64,000 nucleotides of DNA from Saccharibacillus brassicae (GCF_006542275.1 NZ_CP041217.1:1101501-1165500), one strand, 5' to 3'; shown: positions 9,617-18,345, counted from the first letter of the stretch. The notes: generated from the sequence alone by a model not told the origin. Translations and numbers: made by a program.

Positions 9617-10855
9617 ATGGCAAGCACGTTTTTCCCGAGGCTCCGCGGCAACAGCCGGGGCTGCCTGGCTTTCGAGCCTTTTTTCCTCATTCCGTACAGC
9701 ATGATGGCGACGTATGCGACGCTGTATATGTACGAGCTGGGCGTCACCGAGACGAACATCGGCTGGATTACCACGCTCGGGCTGCTCGTGCAGGTGCTGG
9801 CGGCTTTTATGAGCGGTTACCTGACCGACCGGCTGGGCCGCAAACGCGCGATTCTGATCTTCGACGTGCTCAGTTGGAGCGTGGCGATGCTGATCTTCGC
9901 GTTTTCGCAAAACGTCTGGTTTTTCGTCCTCGCCACGTGCATTAACGGTCTGCAGCGAGTGCCGCACGTCGCGTTCTACTGCCTGATCGTCGAAGACACG
10001 CCGAAAAAAGACCGGACGTACGTGTTCACGCTGCTGCAGATCATCGGCGTCGTCGGCGGACTGTTCGCCCCGCTCGGCGGCCTGCTGGTCAGCCATTACG
10101 GACTCGTCGACGGCACTCGGATCATGTACGTGCTCTGCTCGGTGCTCATGACGTTCCAGTTCATCGGGCGCCACGTGACGACGAGGGAAACGGAAATGGG
10201 CTACCGCAAGATGAAGGAAACGAAAGCCCTCGGCCTCAAAGCGAGCCTGATCGACTACAGCGGCGCGATCCGCGACCTGTTCGCCAGCCGCAGCCTAATG
10301 CTGATCTTCGTCGTCTACATCCTGTTCAATTTCCAGATGACGCTCAAAACGACGTATCTGTCGCTGTACCTGGCCGATTTTCTGCATATCGAAAGCTGGC
10401 TGATCTCGCTCGTGCCGGCCGTCTCGTCGGTCATTATGCTGCTCGCGCTCTGGTTCATCATGCCGAAGATTCCGGCCGAAGGCGAGACGCGCTCGATGAT
10501 GGCGGGCTTCGCGCTGTCGGTGCTGTCGAACGTCATGCTGGTGCTTTGGCCGACGCCGAACCTGCTCTGGGTCGGTCTGAGCACCGTGCTCGCTGCCGTC
10601 GGCCTGATGATCAGCTCGCCGTACCTCGAAGCGGCCGTGCAGAACGCGATCGACGACGAGAAACGGGCCAAAGTATTCTCCATGCTGTCCGTCGTCATTC
10701 TGCTGCTCACGTCCCCGGCCGGCATCGTCGGCGGCTGGGCGTACACGCTCGACCCGCGCATTCCGATCTGGATCATTACGGCGTCGTTCGCAGCCGCATT
10801 CGTCTTCCTCATGATCTACCTGAGCCGCACCCGAAAAGGCGAGCTCGCGGCTTGA
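9617..10855 (+). CDS. MFS transporter, unknown substrate
   Basis: A 412-residue, 12-helix major facilitator permease. The loop after helix 2 carries GYLTDRLGRKRAI, the family's G-x-x-x-D-R-x-G-R-K motif. Helix-rich halves are separated by a charged loop around residues 195-215 (RETEMGYRKMKETK). GGAGGA stands 8 nt before ATG 9617. It is a single-gene unit: a divergent GrpB remnant lies upstream and a terminator follows at 10867. Nothing nearby indicates the substrate. Confidence 0.88.
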   Translation: MASTFFPRLRGNSRGCLAFEPFFLIPYSMMATYATLYMYELGVTETNIGWITTLGLLVQVLAAFMSGYLTDRLGRKRAILIFDVLSWSVAMLIFAFSQNVWFFVLATCINGLQRVPHVAFYCLIVEDTPKKDRTYVFTLLQIIGVVGGLFAPLGGLLVSHYGLVDGTRIMYVLCSVLMTFQFIGRHVTTRETEMGYRKMKETKALGLKASLIDYSGAIRDLFASRSLMLIFVVYILFNFQMTLKTTYLSLYLADFLHIESWLISLVPAVSSVIMLLALWFIMPKIPAEGETRSMMAGFALSVLSNVMLVLWPTPNLLWVGLSTVLAAVGLMISSPYLEAAVQNAIDDEKRAKVFSMLSVVILLLTSPAGIVGGWAYTLDPRIPIWIITASFAAAFVFLMIYLSRTRKGELAA

Positions 10856-10866
10856 CCGCCGCCCAG

Positions 10867-10903
10867 ACACCCGTGCTCGCGACCTTGCGATCGCGGGTGT
10901 TTT
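10867..10903 (+). terminator. Terminator of the MFS gene
   Basis: ACACCCG/CGGGTGT stem with further pairing inside (CTCGCGA/TCGCG), then TTTT. It separates the MFS gene from the toxin-antitoxin module. Confidence 0.75.
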
Positions 10904-10982
10904 GGGTTGTGCTATACTCGAAATGTAACGGAGATGCGGAAGGCGCAAAATCGAGTCCAAGTGATTGAAGGAGGAAGCGGAT

Positions 10983-11264
10983 ATGGAGCAGCGCGAAATC
11001 GAGGCTATTTTGCATGTACGCAGCGTTGTCAGAGATACGGCCAAACAGTTGGGCATGTCCGAAAATAAAATTATTGAGCTGATACAGAAGTCCGAATTCC
11101 AGCAAGAACCCGCACATTTTAAAACGCTTTTGAATGCTCCCGAACGACAGGCCAATCTGCATCCAAGCATGCAAAGAATGGCGAAATGGGCCGGAACTTT
11201 ATCTTTGGAAGAAGCGGAATCCTTATCCGTCCATACCAAAAAGATGCGGGAGGAGTGGGATTGA
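10983..11264 (+). CDS. Probable antitoxin of a PIN-domain module
   Basis: A 93-residue, mostly helical, charged protein. The N-terminal half (VRDTAKQLGMSENKIIELI) looks like a short DNA-binding helix-turn-helix or ribbon region. The C-terminal half (SLEEAESL, KKMREEWD) would be the toxin-wrapping tail. AAGGAGG stands 7 nt before ATG 10983. Its stop TGA overlaps the TTG start of the PIN gene (TTGA), the usual coupling in type II modules. Function is inferred from position; no antitoxin family was recognised. The module is richer in A+T than its neighbours. Confidence 0.7.
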   Translation: MEQREIEAILHVRSVVRDTAKQLGMSENKIIELIQKSEFQQEPAHFKTLLNAPERQANLHPSMQRMAKWAGTLSLEEAESLSVHTKKMREEWD

Positions 11265-11704
11265 ATTACCTATTCGATACCAACGCGGCCATCGAACTTT
11301 CCAAAGTGTACAAAGAGCCTTACGAAAACGAAGTACAATCCCTGTTCGGGAAATTACTCGTCCAAGGTTCTCTCGTCTTCTATTCGGTCATTACTCAAGC
11401 CGAGTTTTTATCGGGCAAAAGCAAAGTGAACAATATCGATTTCGTAAATTACTTTGAACTGGAAGAGGCCGAAGAATTTCTGTCCGTTACTCCGATAATC
11501 GCAAAAACCGCCGGAAATCTTAGAGATAAGCTGTCTACGATGGATCAGCCTATAAAAATCAAAATGCCGGATGCTTTAATTCTGGCGACAGCCATCACGC
11601 ATGATCTTGTATTGGTGACTGCCGACGCGGATTTCAGGTTTTCCAAGATACTGGGTGTGGAGACCTTTATTTTCAAACCTGCCGCCGGTATAGAAGGAAT
11701 CTGA
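11261..11704 (+). CDS. PIN-domain ribonuclease toxin (VapC-like)
   Basis: Predicted Mg-dependent endoribonuclease, the toxin of a type II module. The protein has 147 residues. All PIN acidic residues are visible: Asp6 (YLFDTN), Glu48 (TQAEFLSG), Asp104 (MPDALILATA) and Asp122/Asp124 (VTADADF). The start is TTG at 11261 in the TTGA overlap with the upstream gene, with GGGAGGAG 6-7 nt ahead. An in-frame GTG at 11255 abuts that ribosome site and is less likely. RNA target unknown. Autoregulation by the pair is expected from the family. Confidence 0.88.
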   Translation: MNYLFDTNAAIELSKVYKEPYENEVQSLFGKLLVQGSLVFYSVITQAEFLSGKSKVNNIDFVNYFELEEAEEFLSVTPIIAKTAGNLRDKLSTMDQPIKIKMPDALILATAITHDLVLVTADADFRFSKILGVETFIFKPAAGIEGI

Positions 11705-11746
11705 CAAATCGCCATGGTGCACATTTTGCTTGCTAAGGAGACTCCG

Positions 11747-12628
11747 ATGCCCTCTATCGATCAGACTTACAAAAAGCGCGTCGCCTTGTTCAAAAAATTG
11801 TACGCCTACGACAACGGCACTTACGATCCGCAGCTCGGCGCGAGCCTGTACGACGAATCGGTATTGTCCGCCGATGAGCAGGCGTTTATGGCAGAGATCG
11901 GCTGGACGGCCAACGAGCTGGTCACGCTGGAGCACGACCGGCTGATCGAGGCAATTGCGGAGCTAGGTCGGGACGAACGGCTGAATGAAGACCGCCTCGC
12001 CGGCGAATTTGTCGCGGCCGTCGGCGGAAGCTACCGGCGCGGGGCGAACGGACCGGTCTCGCTGCGCTTTGCCCGGCTTGCTCCCCCGCATGAATATCGC
12101 CGGGCGCGCAAACTGCTCGCCTGCGGCGTCTGCGGCCATTCCGAACATGCGCTGGGCCGGCCCATTACGCTGTCGCGCATCCGCGAATCGCTCTGGCTCG
12201 GCTACAGCTGGCATTCGCCGGAAGGAATCTATGCCGATCTGAGCGAGCGCGTCGACCTGCCGCCGGTGATGCCGACCGCCGAAGACGCGGACGCGCTCAA
12301 GCGCCTGCTCGAAGCGCTGTCCCGGGCCGAGCCGGACGAGACGCCGGGCAAGCTGGAGAAGCGGCTCAGCGCGGAAAAAGTGCTGCGCGGCAACGGCGGC
12401 ACGCGGCGCAGCCTGCTCGACGTGCTGGCCTGGCTCGGCGTCATCCCGAATATGGGATTGGACATGGAGCGCGGGGTCTGGACCGATTACGAAGACATCA
12501 TCGAAGCCGGCATGGAATTCGATACGACGCAGGGACGCTCGGACCTGGAGATGCCGTGGGCCGGCTGGCGCGGCCGGCTCGGCGTCGACTGGGAGCGGGC
12601 GAAGACCTGCTTCGGGCCCTATCTGTAG
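11747..12628 (+). CDS. Conserved-looking protein of unknown function
   Basis: A 293-residue soluble protein that I do not recognise. It is rich in charged residues and has a CGVCGH element near residue 130, a possible metal or redox site. Tryptophans cluster in WAGWRGRLGVDWER near the C-terminus. TAAGGAG stands 6 nt before ATG 11747. It starts 43 bp after the toxin gene and could be co-transcribed with it, but base composition returns to GC-rich here. A strong bidirectional terminator follows. Confidence 0.7.
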   Translation: MPSIDQTYKKRVALFKKLYAYDNGTYDPQLGASLYDESVLSADEQAFMAEIGWTANELVTLEHDRLIEAIAELGRDERLNEDRLAGEFVAAVGGSYRRGANGPVSLRFARLAPPHEYRRARKLLACGVCGHSEHALGRPITLSRIRESLWLGYSWHSPEGIYADLSERVDLPPVMPTAEDADALKRLLEALSRAEPDETPGKLEKRLSAEKVLRGNGGTRRSLLDVLAWLGVIPNMGLDMERGVWTDYEDIIEAGMEFDTTQGRSDLEMPWAGWRGRLGVDWERAKTCFGPYL

Positions 12629-12641
12629 GGCACCGCACCAC

Positions 12642-12682
12642 AAAAAAGCCTGTTCGCGACCGAGGTCGCGGACAGGCTTTTT
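12642..12682. terminator. Bidirectional terminator
   Basis: AAAAAAGCCTGT...ACAGGCTTTTT: a nearly perfect stem (GCCTGTtCGCGACC / GGTCGCGgACAGGC) with A-tract before and T-tract after. It serves the plus-strand gene ending at 12628 and the minus-strand gene ending at 12814. Confidence 0.85.
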
Positions 12683-12685
12683 GGG

Positions 12686-12770
12686 TGCATGGTTTTCGTG
12701 TATGGCTTTTTCACGCATGGCTTTTTGGTGCATTTTTTTCGCGTATGACTTTTCGGTGCACAGCACTTTG
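12686..12770. repeat. Degenerate tandem repeat, about 13-15 bp period
   Basis: Five or six imperfect units of the form (G/A)(T/C)G(C/T)ATGG(C)TTTTT(C/G) follow one another downstream of the minus-strand gene ending at 12814. No coding capacity is evident. Confidence 0.6.
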
Positions 12771-12813
12771 AACGCAACTTCCGTCGGCTTCCGCCATCTT
12801 CCGGCCAAAGCGC

Positions 12814-13374
12814 TCAATACGTCAGCCGCTCGCTGCGCGGCAGCGTCAGCTCGCAGGCCAGCTCGATTTTCTCGGCGGAACTTAGATCTTCCGCCGAGCG
12901 GATCTCCGCCATCAGGCTGCCGTAAGCTTCGACCCGCTTCAACTCGCCGTGCTCGAAGGTCAACGCCCGCAGATCGCCGTAATCGATCAGCCGCGTTTCT
13001 CCGCCTGCGCTCCTGCCGGCCTCCGCTGCGGCATCGCGTCCCAGCCAGATCGTGCCGCCGTACTCCAGCGCAAGATTCAGGTTCGCGTACCGGTGGAACG
13101 GGCCGGAAGAACGGGATCGTTCCGCCCGCACGCCGCTAAGCGGCGGCGGATCGGCGGATTCGGCTCCGCCGAGCAGCAGAAGCTCCTCCAGCTTCAGCCG
13201 GCGTTCGCCGTCTACGCCGAAGCGGCATACATAGCCGCGCTCGCATGCCGTAAATCCGCCCTGCGGCCGCAGGCCGTAAGCGGCGGGATCAAACAGCGGC
13301 CCCGGCTGCATGCCGAGCAGATCCCAGTCCAAGAATGCGTCGTAGTTGAAGCGGTCCGGGATCTGCATCGTCAT
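12814..13374 (-). CDS. Protein of unknown function downstream of an amino-acid permease
   Basis: A 186-residue soluble protein (MTMQIPDRFNYDAFLDWDLL...) that I do not recognise. It has no membrane segment or signal peptide. Aromatic and acidic residues are frequent in the first 50 positions. ATG 13374 lies 3 nt after the stop of the permease gene. Its ribosome site GGAGG, 10 nt upstream, sits in the permease's last codons, so the two are co-translated. It ends at the bidirectional terminator at 12642. Confidence 0.7.
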   Translation of the reverse strand: MTMQIPDRFNYDAFLDWDLLGMQPGPLFDPAAYGLRPQGGFTACERGYVCRFGVDGERRLKLEELLLLGGAESADPPPLSGVRAERSRSSGPFHRYANLNLALEYGGTIWLGRDAAAEAGRSAGGETRLIDYGDLRALTFEHGELKRVEAYGSLMAEIRSAEDLSSAEKIELACELTLPRSERLTY

Positions 13375-13377
13375 CTT

Positions 13378-14739
13378 TTACGCCTCCGATCGCTTGAACT
13401 TGAAGATCGACCACACGATCAGCAGCGCCAGCACGCCGACGCATACCCCGATGCTGAGCCGGTTCTGCGGATCAAGCAGGAAGCCTGCCGCGATCACCGC
13501 CAGAATGACCGCGGTTGCCGCGGTCAAGTACGGATAGCCCCAGATGCGGAACGTCGGCGCTTTGGGATACACGGGACGCAGCTTGAGCTGGGCGAGGCAG
13601 ATCGAGCCCCAGACGATCAGGACGACGAAGCCCGGCACCGCCAGCAGGAACGAGAACAGGCTGTTGCCCATGAAGAAAGCCGCCAGAGCGCCGAGCACGA
13701 GCACCGCCGCGCACAGGCGCAGGCTGCCGACCGGCACGCCCTTGCTCGTCGTCGTACCGAGCAGCTTGGGCGCTTCGCCGGCCGCCGCCATCGAATGCAG
13801 CATCCGGGTCGCGCCGTAGATGCTGGAATTCGCCGCCGACAGCACCGCCGTCACGAGAATGAAATTGATGATATGCGCCGCGCCGCTCAGGCCGGTCGCT
13901 TCGAGCACCTGTACGAACGGGCTGTTCTGCCCGGCCAGCTGGTTCCATGGAATCAATCCGCAGATGACCAGGATCGGCAGCGTATAGAACAGGACGACGC
14001 GCAGGATAAAGCTTTTGACGACTTTGGGCATGACTTTCTCCGCGTCTTTGGCTTCCGTAAGCGTCAGGCCGATCAATTCGGAGCCGCCGTACGAAAACAT
14101 GACGACGAGCAGCGCCGAGAAGACCGACAGCCAGCCGTTCGGCAGGAAGCCGCCGTGTGCCGTATAATTCCGCAGCCCCGGCGCTTCGCCGCTCGCTCCG
14201 GGGATCAGGCCGAACAGCAGCCCCGCGCCCAGCAGAACGAAGACGACGATCATAAAGATTTTGATGCCGGCCAGCCAAAACTCGGTCTCGCCGAAGCTCT
14301 CGACGCTCATACGGTTAATGCCGAGAATGAGCGCGGCGCTGGCCAGACTGAGTACCCAGAGCGGCACGCCGGGCATCCAGTATTGTAGGAACGACCCTGC
14401 CGCCGTCACTTCGATCACGCAGACGGTCAGCATGAGGAACGCGTACAGCCAGCCGACGATAAAAGCGGGCCGGGGGCCGAACGCCTGCCGGACGAAATCT
14501 TTCATATTGCGGTTCGGGTAGACGCTCGCAAGTTCCGCGATCGCGCCCATGACGATCAGCAGCAGCAGTCCGCCGAACAGATACGTCAAGACGACGCCCG
14601 GCCCCGCCAGCCCGATCGTCTCGGCGCTGCCTTTGAAAATCCCCGTGCCGATGACGCCGCCCATGGCCATAAAACTGATATGCCGGGGCAGCAATTTTTT
14701 CTGAAGCTTGTCGCCTTCCGGCTTGTGTGCAGACTCCAC
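13378..14739 (-). CDS. Amino-acid permease, APC superfamily
   Basis: Cation-coupled amino-acid importer of the AAT type, inner membrane. The product of the GTG start has 453 residues and 12 predicted helices. It begins with LLPRHISFMAMGGVIGTGIFKGSAETI, a typical AAT opening (helix 1 GxxIGTGIF). The VSLMFSYGG-like segment (VVMFSYGGSELIGLT) is the conserved substrate-site helix 6. GTG 14739 is chosen because GGAGG lies 8 nt upstream; an ATG at 14796 has no site. Substrate is not predictable from this alone. Confidence 0.9.
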   Translation of the reverse strand: MESAHKPEGDKLQKKLLPRHISFMAMGGVIGTGIFKGSAETIGLAGPGVVLTYLFGGLLLLIVMGAIAELASVYPNRNMKDFVRQAFGPRPAFIVGWLYAFLMLTVCVIEVTAAGSFLQYWMPGVPLWVLSLASAALILGINRMSVESFGETEFWLAGIKIFMIVVFVLLGAGLLFGLIPGASGEAPGLRNYTAHGGFLPNGWLSVFSALLVVMFSYGGSELIGLTLTEAKDAEKVMPKVVKSFILRVVLFYTLPILVICGLIPWNQLAGQNSPFVQVLEATGLSGAAHIINFILVTAVLSAANSSIYGATRMLHSMAAAGEAPKLLGTTTSKGVPVGSLRLCAAVLVLGALAAFFMGNSLFSFLLAVPGFVVLIVWGSICLAQLKLRPVYPKAPTFRIWGYPYLTAATAVILAVIAAGFLLDPQNRLSIGVCVGVLALLIVWSIFKFKRSEA

Positions 14740-14840
14740 TTGATGTTCCTCCGATTCTGTGATGCAGTCATGCAGTCCCGCGTTCGCGAGACGCACACTC
14801 TATCCTACAACAAAACGAGCCGATCCGCATGTCCTCGCGC

Positions 14841-14878
14841 AAAAAATCACCGAACAGACGCAAAACGTCCGTCGGTGA
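14841..14878 (-). terminator. Terminator of the NTF2-like lipoprotein gene
   Basis: TCACCGA/TCGGTGA outer stem with inner GGACG/CGTCT on the minus strand, running into TTTTTT (14846-14841). It lies 28 bp past the stop at 14906. Confidence 0.8.
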
Positions 14879-14905
14879 AGGAATGTGACTGTTACGTTGC
14901 TGCCG

Positions 14906-15793
14906 TCAATCGATATCCAGTATGATCCATCGGCTTCCTTCTTTGCCGAGGGCAAATGCCCGGACGTGAACGTCCGTCTGCCCTTCGTAACGCTGAAGCA
15001 CGTTGACAATCAGGGTCCCGTCCCCGTTCGGAAAGCCGATATCGGGAATGAGCGTTTCTTCGACCTTGCCGGGAGACTCGTCCAGGCTGCGCATAGACGC
15101 GTCCGGTCGGAACAGCTTAGCATACGCCTGCGCGTCGCCCGCGTTCCGGTACCGGGTGCCGGCATTGATCAGCTTGACGATCTCTGCCGACTCGCCGGCA
15201 TAACCGGTCTCGTCCGCGTAAGGGCCCTGAGCCCGCTTGATACCGCCGATCCGCCAACCGTCCGTCTCGCGTTCGAGCGTATAGACGATCGGATGATCGC
15301 TGCCCTGCGCCGTTTCCCGAACGGCTCCTTCCACCTGCGCCGTCCCGTTCGATTCGGCACTGCCGGCATACAGCCCGATCCGCTCGACCCCAAACTCAAT
15401 CTTCGTCTCGGCTTCGGGCGTATCTGCCGCAAACAGCGCCGCATAACCTCTCGCGTCACCCGCATTTTGCGCCGCGAGCAGATCGTTCAGCAGGTCGATC
15501 TGCTCGCGTCCGATCGCAGTCCCCGCGTAAAGGGCGGGATCGATCAGCCGCGCGGTGCCTGATCCGGAATCGTCCCCGGAACCGGCCGCTCGCTCGCCTG
15601 CCGGACGTACGCTGTCCGCAGCGGCTTGCGTTTCTCCTTTCGCCGCAGCCGGTTCCGCTGCGGAAGAAGAATGGGGTTCTCCCGAACTGCCGCATCCCGC
15701 CGTCAACGCACCCAATAACAAGATCACAGCCCAACCATCCGTTTTTTTTCGCGCAAATCCGCATTTTCTTTTCTTTTGCCCCGACAAGCCCAT
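14906..15793 (-). CDS. Lipoprotein with two tandem NTF2-like repeats
   Basis: A 295-residue exported lipoprotein. It has a basic start (MGLSGQKKRKCGFARKK), a hydrophobic stretch and lipobox LTAGC near residue 34. A Ser/Ala/Glu-rich spacer leads to two similar segments: LLNDLLAAQNAGDARGYAALF and LINAGTRYRNAGDAQAYAKLF. These look like the first helices of duplicated NTF2-like/SnoaL-type domains. ATG 15793 has GGAGGG 6 nt upstream; the frame extends further without support. Function unknown, anchored outside the membrane. Confidence 0.75.
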   Translation of the reverse strand: MGLSGQKKRKCGFARKKTDGWAVILLLGALTAGCGSSGEPHSSSAAEPAAAKGETQAAADSVRPAGERAAGSGDDSGSGTARLIDPALYAGTAIGREQIDLLNDLLAAQNAGDARGYAALFAADTPEAETKIEFGVERIGLYAGSAESNGTAQVEGAVRETAQGSDHPIVYTLERETDGWRIGGIKRAQGPYADETGYAGESAEIVKLINAGTRYRNAGDAQAYAKLFRPDASMRSLDESPGKVEETLIPDIGFPNGDGTLIVNVLQRYEGQTDVHVRAFALGKEGSRWIILDID

Positions 15794-15917
15794 CCAAAGC
15801 CCTCCTGTCCATTCGTTCCCCGCCAAATGCCCGGGTCGAAAGGGTTTTAGACATAGACGCACACCATCGGGCTTTGGTTGCATGCCGGGAAAACGGTTTT
15901 GCGTTATGTAGCGCCGC

Positions 15918-16475
15918 TCAGCGCCGCAGCCGCTCTTCGACCTCGTCCCGCCAAAACGTTCCCTGCGCGAACGCTGCCGGATCGATCCGGCCGAATTCCC
16001 GCACGACCCATTTCAACTCTTCCTGCGGAATTTCATTTTCCAGAAAAGCGTCCGGGCCGCCCGCGCGAACCGTCCGCTGGACGAGCTGCGCATAGACGAG
16101 CAGAAATTCCGCGAATTTCGGCACCGACGAATTGATGAACCATTCGGTGCCGCCCCGGTCCATACGGATGCAGACGACCTGCGAGCTGCCCGCCTTCAGG
16201 CAGACCGGATCGCCGTAACCCGTCGAGCCGAGCAGCCAATAAGCCGAATATTGTTTCGGCATGCCGAACGCCGTCTTCAAATCGGACAGGCGTCCTTCGC
16301 CGGACCGGAATTCCAAATACGGAGCCGAATCGCCGGGCAGGCCCGCTTCGCGCAAAAACCGCCCGGCCTCTTCCGTGATCGGCACCGACTCCAGCGCTTC
16401 GGCATCGAAACGCAGGAGAGGACCGTCCGCGGCCTCGTTCCAGGCGGCTCTAAATTGTTCGGGAGTCATCGTCAC
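15918..16475 (-). CDS. SUKH-4 family immunity-type protein
   Basis: A 185-residue protein of the SUKH superfamily, whose members neutralise contact-dependent and polymorphic toxins. Recognisable features are FLREAGLPGDSAPYLEF, YWLLGSTGYGDPVCL, an aspartate-glycine turn, then FINSSVPKFAEFLLVY. GTG 16475 is favoured by GGAGGTGG 5 nt upstream; ATG 16469 is the alternative. A longer frame only translates the 7-bp repeat at 16494. No toxin gene lies nearby. The upstream neighbour at 16539 also looks like an immunity gene. Confidence 0.7.
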   Translation of the reverse strand: MTMTPEQFRAAWNEAADGPLLRFDAEALESVPITEEAGRFLREAGLPGDSAPYLEFRSGEGRLSDLKTAFGMPKQYSAYWLLGSTGYGDPVCLKAGSSQVVCIRMDRGGTEWFINSSVPKFAEFLLVYAQLVQRTVRAGGPDAFLENEIPQEELKWVVREFGRIDPAAFAQGTFWRDEVEERLRR

Positions 16476-16493
16476 GTCCGCCACCTCCATCTT

Positions 16494-16525
16494 TTGCCTC
16501 TTGCTTCTTGCTTCTTGCTTCTTGC
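16494..16525. repeat. Tandem 7-bp repeat (TTGCTTC), about four copies
   Basis: About four head-to-tail copies of TTGCTTC lie between the stop of the gene at 16539 and the ribosome site of the SUKH gene. It is the same unit as in 23447-23497. Confidence 0.9.
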
Positions 16526-16538
16526 CCAATCCTGCGGC

Positions 16539-17063
16539 TTAACGCCGCGTGCAGACCCGGGGGCCGCCGCTCGCTTCGCCGCGCATCAAAGCGTCCGTGA
16601 ACCGGTCTACCCGGTCCGCGTACAGCTCGGGCTGCACACGCTTGATCTCAAGCAGCGCGTTGACGATCCGGCGGACCATCCGCGACGGCAGGCCATAAAC
16701 AGCCGAGCCGTAAGCGGCGATATACGGGGCGTCCGGCCGGTCGGCGTGCAGCAGCATCCGGTGCAGCCGCACTGCCCAGCCTTCCGCCCGGGGGAACAGC
16801 CCCGGAACGCCAAGCGCCAAATAACGCATGCTCTCGTCGATGCCGCAGCGTTCCGAAATATAGAAAATCGTCTCCAGCAGGTCGCCGGCGGCGCTCGGTT
16901 CGATCACGTCGTCTTCCAGCATCCGGCACAAGTCCGGGATGACGTCCGCCGCGGCGGTCTCGCAAATTTCGCTCAAAATATCGGTAAACCGGGCCAGATC
17001 GTCGTCGTTTCCGTTCATGTCGCGCATGCGGTACAGCTCGTCCAGCAGTTTTCGGTCCGGCAT
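16539..17063 (-). CDS. Immunity-30-like helical protein
   Basis: A 174-residue, all-helical acidic protein (MPDRKLLDELYRMRDMNGNDDDLARF...). Its pattern of amphipathic HEAT-like helices resembles the Imm30 family of predicted immunity proteins. This is a tentative family assignment from memory. ATG 17063 follows GGGGGCG; in-frame ATGs at 17108 and 17138 have poorer sites. It is followed 63 bp later by the SUKH-4 gene in the same direction, which supports an immunity-gene cluster. Confidence 0.5.
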   Translation of the reverse strand: MPDRKLLDELYRMRDMNGNDDDLARFTDILSEICETAAADVIPDLCRMLEDDVIEPSAAGDLLETIFYISERCGIDESMRYLALGVPGLFPRAEGWAVRLHRMLLHADRPDAPYIAAYGSAVYGLPSRMVRRIVNALLEIKRVQPELYADRVDRFTDALMRGEASGGPRVCTRR

Positions 17064-17136
17064 CGGCAATCGCCCCCGCTTTCGCTTCTGAATTATTTCT
17101 TCGCGCATGTATATCATACCCCATACGGCGGCAAGC

Positions 17137-17161
17137 AAAAACCGTGCCGGGCGGCACGGTT
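17137..17161 (-). terminator. Terminator of the Ala/Asp-rich lipoprotein gene
   Basis: Nine-base perfect stem AACCGTGCC/GGCACGGTT followed on the minus strand by TTTTTGC. Confidence 0.75.
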
Positions 17162-17237
17162 CGTCGGAATGCGCGGCAGAAGCCTGTTCTGCGGCGATTC
17201 GGTTTGCGAAGCTTTATGCGAAAAAGGAAGGACAGGC

Positions 17238-18167
17238 TCAGTCCGCCAGCGTGGACAGCGAAGCGTACACGAGCGGCGCGAACTTGTCGGCGTCGGCGCC
17301 TTCCGGCATATGAATCGCAAGCTTGTAACCTTTGCTCTGCGTTTCCCACAGCGCGAATTGTCCGGCTCCGCCGTTGCCTTCGGCCGACATGAACAAGCGG
17401 GAAGACGACAGCGCGGCCGGAATTTGGGAGCCTTTGAGCTCGGATGCTTTGCCGTAGCCTTTGAGCGCCGTTTGTCCTTCGGTCCGCAGCCCGGCCAATC
17501 CGTACCCTTTGGCGAGCGGCGTGATCGTCGCGTAATAATCCGGATTGTCCGCCATCGTCAGCAGATTGTTCTCGGCATCGAACTTCAGCCCTTCCATCGC
17601 GTAAAAGGCATAGCCGTAACCCTGCTGCAGCGTACCGGTCACGTTATCCGTCGAAGCCGCTCCGGCCACTTCGAAATTCTCGGTCTTGGGCCGATCCGCA
17701 CCGGCGCCTTTTTTGCCCTGCTTCGCTTTGTCGGCCGGCTTGATGTCCGGGGCTGCCGCTCCGGTGCTGCCGGACGCGCTGTCTTTGGCATCGGCAGTCT
17801 TGGAGTCGGCATTCTTGGAGTCGGTTCCGCCGGAAGCGGCCGGCTTTTTGTCATCCGCCGTATCGCCGGCAGCCGCTTTGTCCTCGGATGCCTTGTCGCC
17901 GGAAGCCGGGTCACCGGACGTTTTGCCGTCCGCAGCCGCCGTTTCCTTGGAATCGGACGCGTCCGCCGCGCCGGCTTCCTTGTCGCCCGCCGAGGCTTCG
18001 TCGGCCGGCGCCGTCGCCGGTTCCTCGATGTTGTCGCTGCCCGAAGTCGCGGCCGTTCCGGTCGGCTCGGTCTGAGATGCGGGTTCCGAATCGTTACCGC
18101 AAGCTGCGAGAGCTCCGCTCAGCAGCAGTACGCCGAGCAGGCTCGCCGCACGAGTGTAGGTTTTCAT
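17238..18167 (-). CDS. Lipoprotein with long disordered linker
   Basis: A 309-residue exported lipoprotein with signal and lipobox LSGALAACG around residue 23. Roughly residues 25-155 are an Ala/Asp/Lys/Ser-rich low-complexity spacer (repeated DSK, TADAKD, ASGDK elements), which likely crosses the wall. A folded C-terminal domain of about 150 residues starts near NFEVAGAAS and contains YGYAFYAMEGLKFD. The family is not recognised. AGGAGG stands 9 nt before ATG 18167. Confidence 0.75.
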   Translation of the reverse strand: MKTYTRAASLLGVLLLSGALAACGNDSEPASQTEPTGTAATSGSDNIEEPATAPADEASAGDKEAGAADASDSKETAAADGKTSGDPASGDKASEDKAAAGDTADDKKPAASGGTDSKNADSKTADAKDSASGSTGAAAPDIKPADKAKQGKKGAGADRPKTENFEVAGAASTDNVTGTLQQGYGYAFYAMEGLKFDAENNLLTMADNPDYYATITPLAKGYGLAGLRTEGQTALKGYGKASELKGSQIPAALSSSRLFMSAEGNGGAGQFALWETQSKGYKLAIHMPEGADADKFAPLVYASLSTLAD

Positions 18168-18345
18168 GGGTCAAGCACCTCCTGTTCAAAATAGACGCGG
18201 ACTTCTGCCAAAAAGTTTCAACAAAAAATCCCCTGCGTCGCACTTTCTCCAATTAACCCTTACACGGCGGTGTGACTCAGAAAGCAGGCAAAACGACGTC
18301 TTCGAACATGGCGAGGGTCCGGTCGGGGACGCCTTTTTTGACGTT

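Noticed and set aside
16476-16529. Longer N-terminus for the SUKH-4 protein
   Set aside because: The extra residues (GKKQEARSKRQ) only translate the 7-bp repeat. GTG 16475 has a strong ribosome site.
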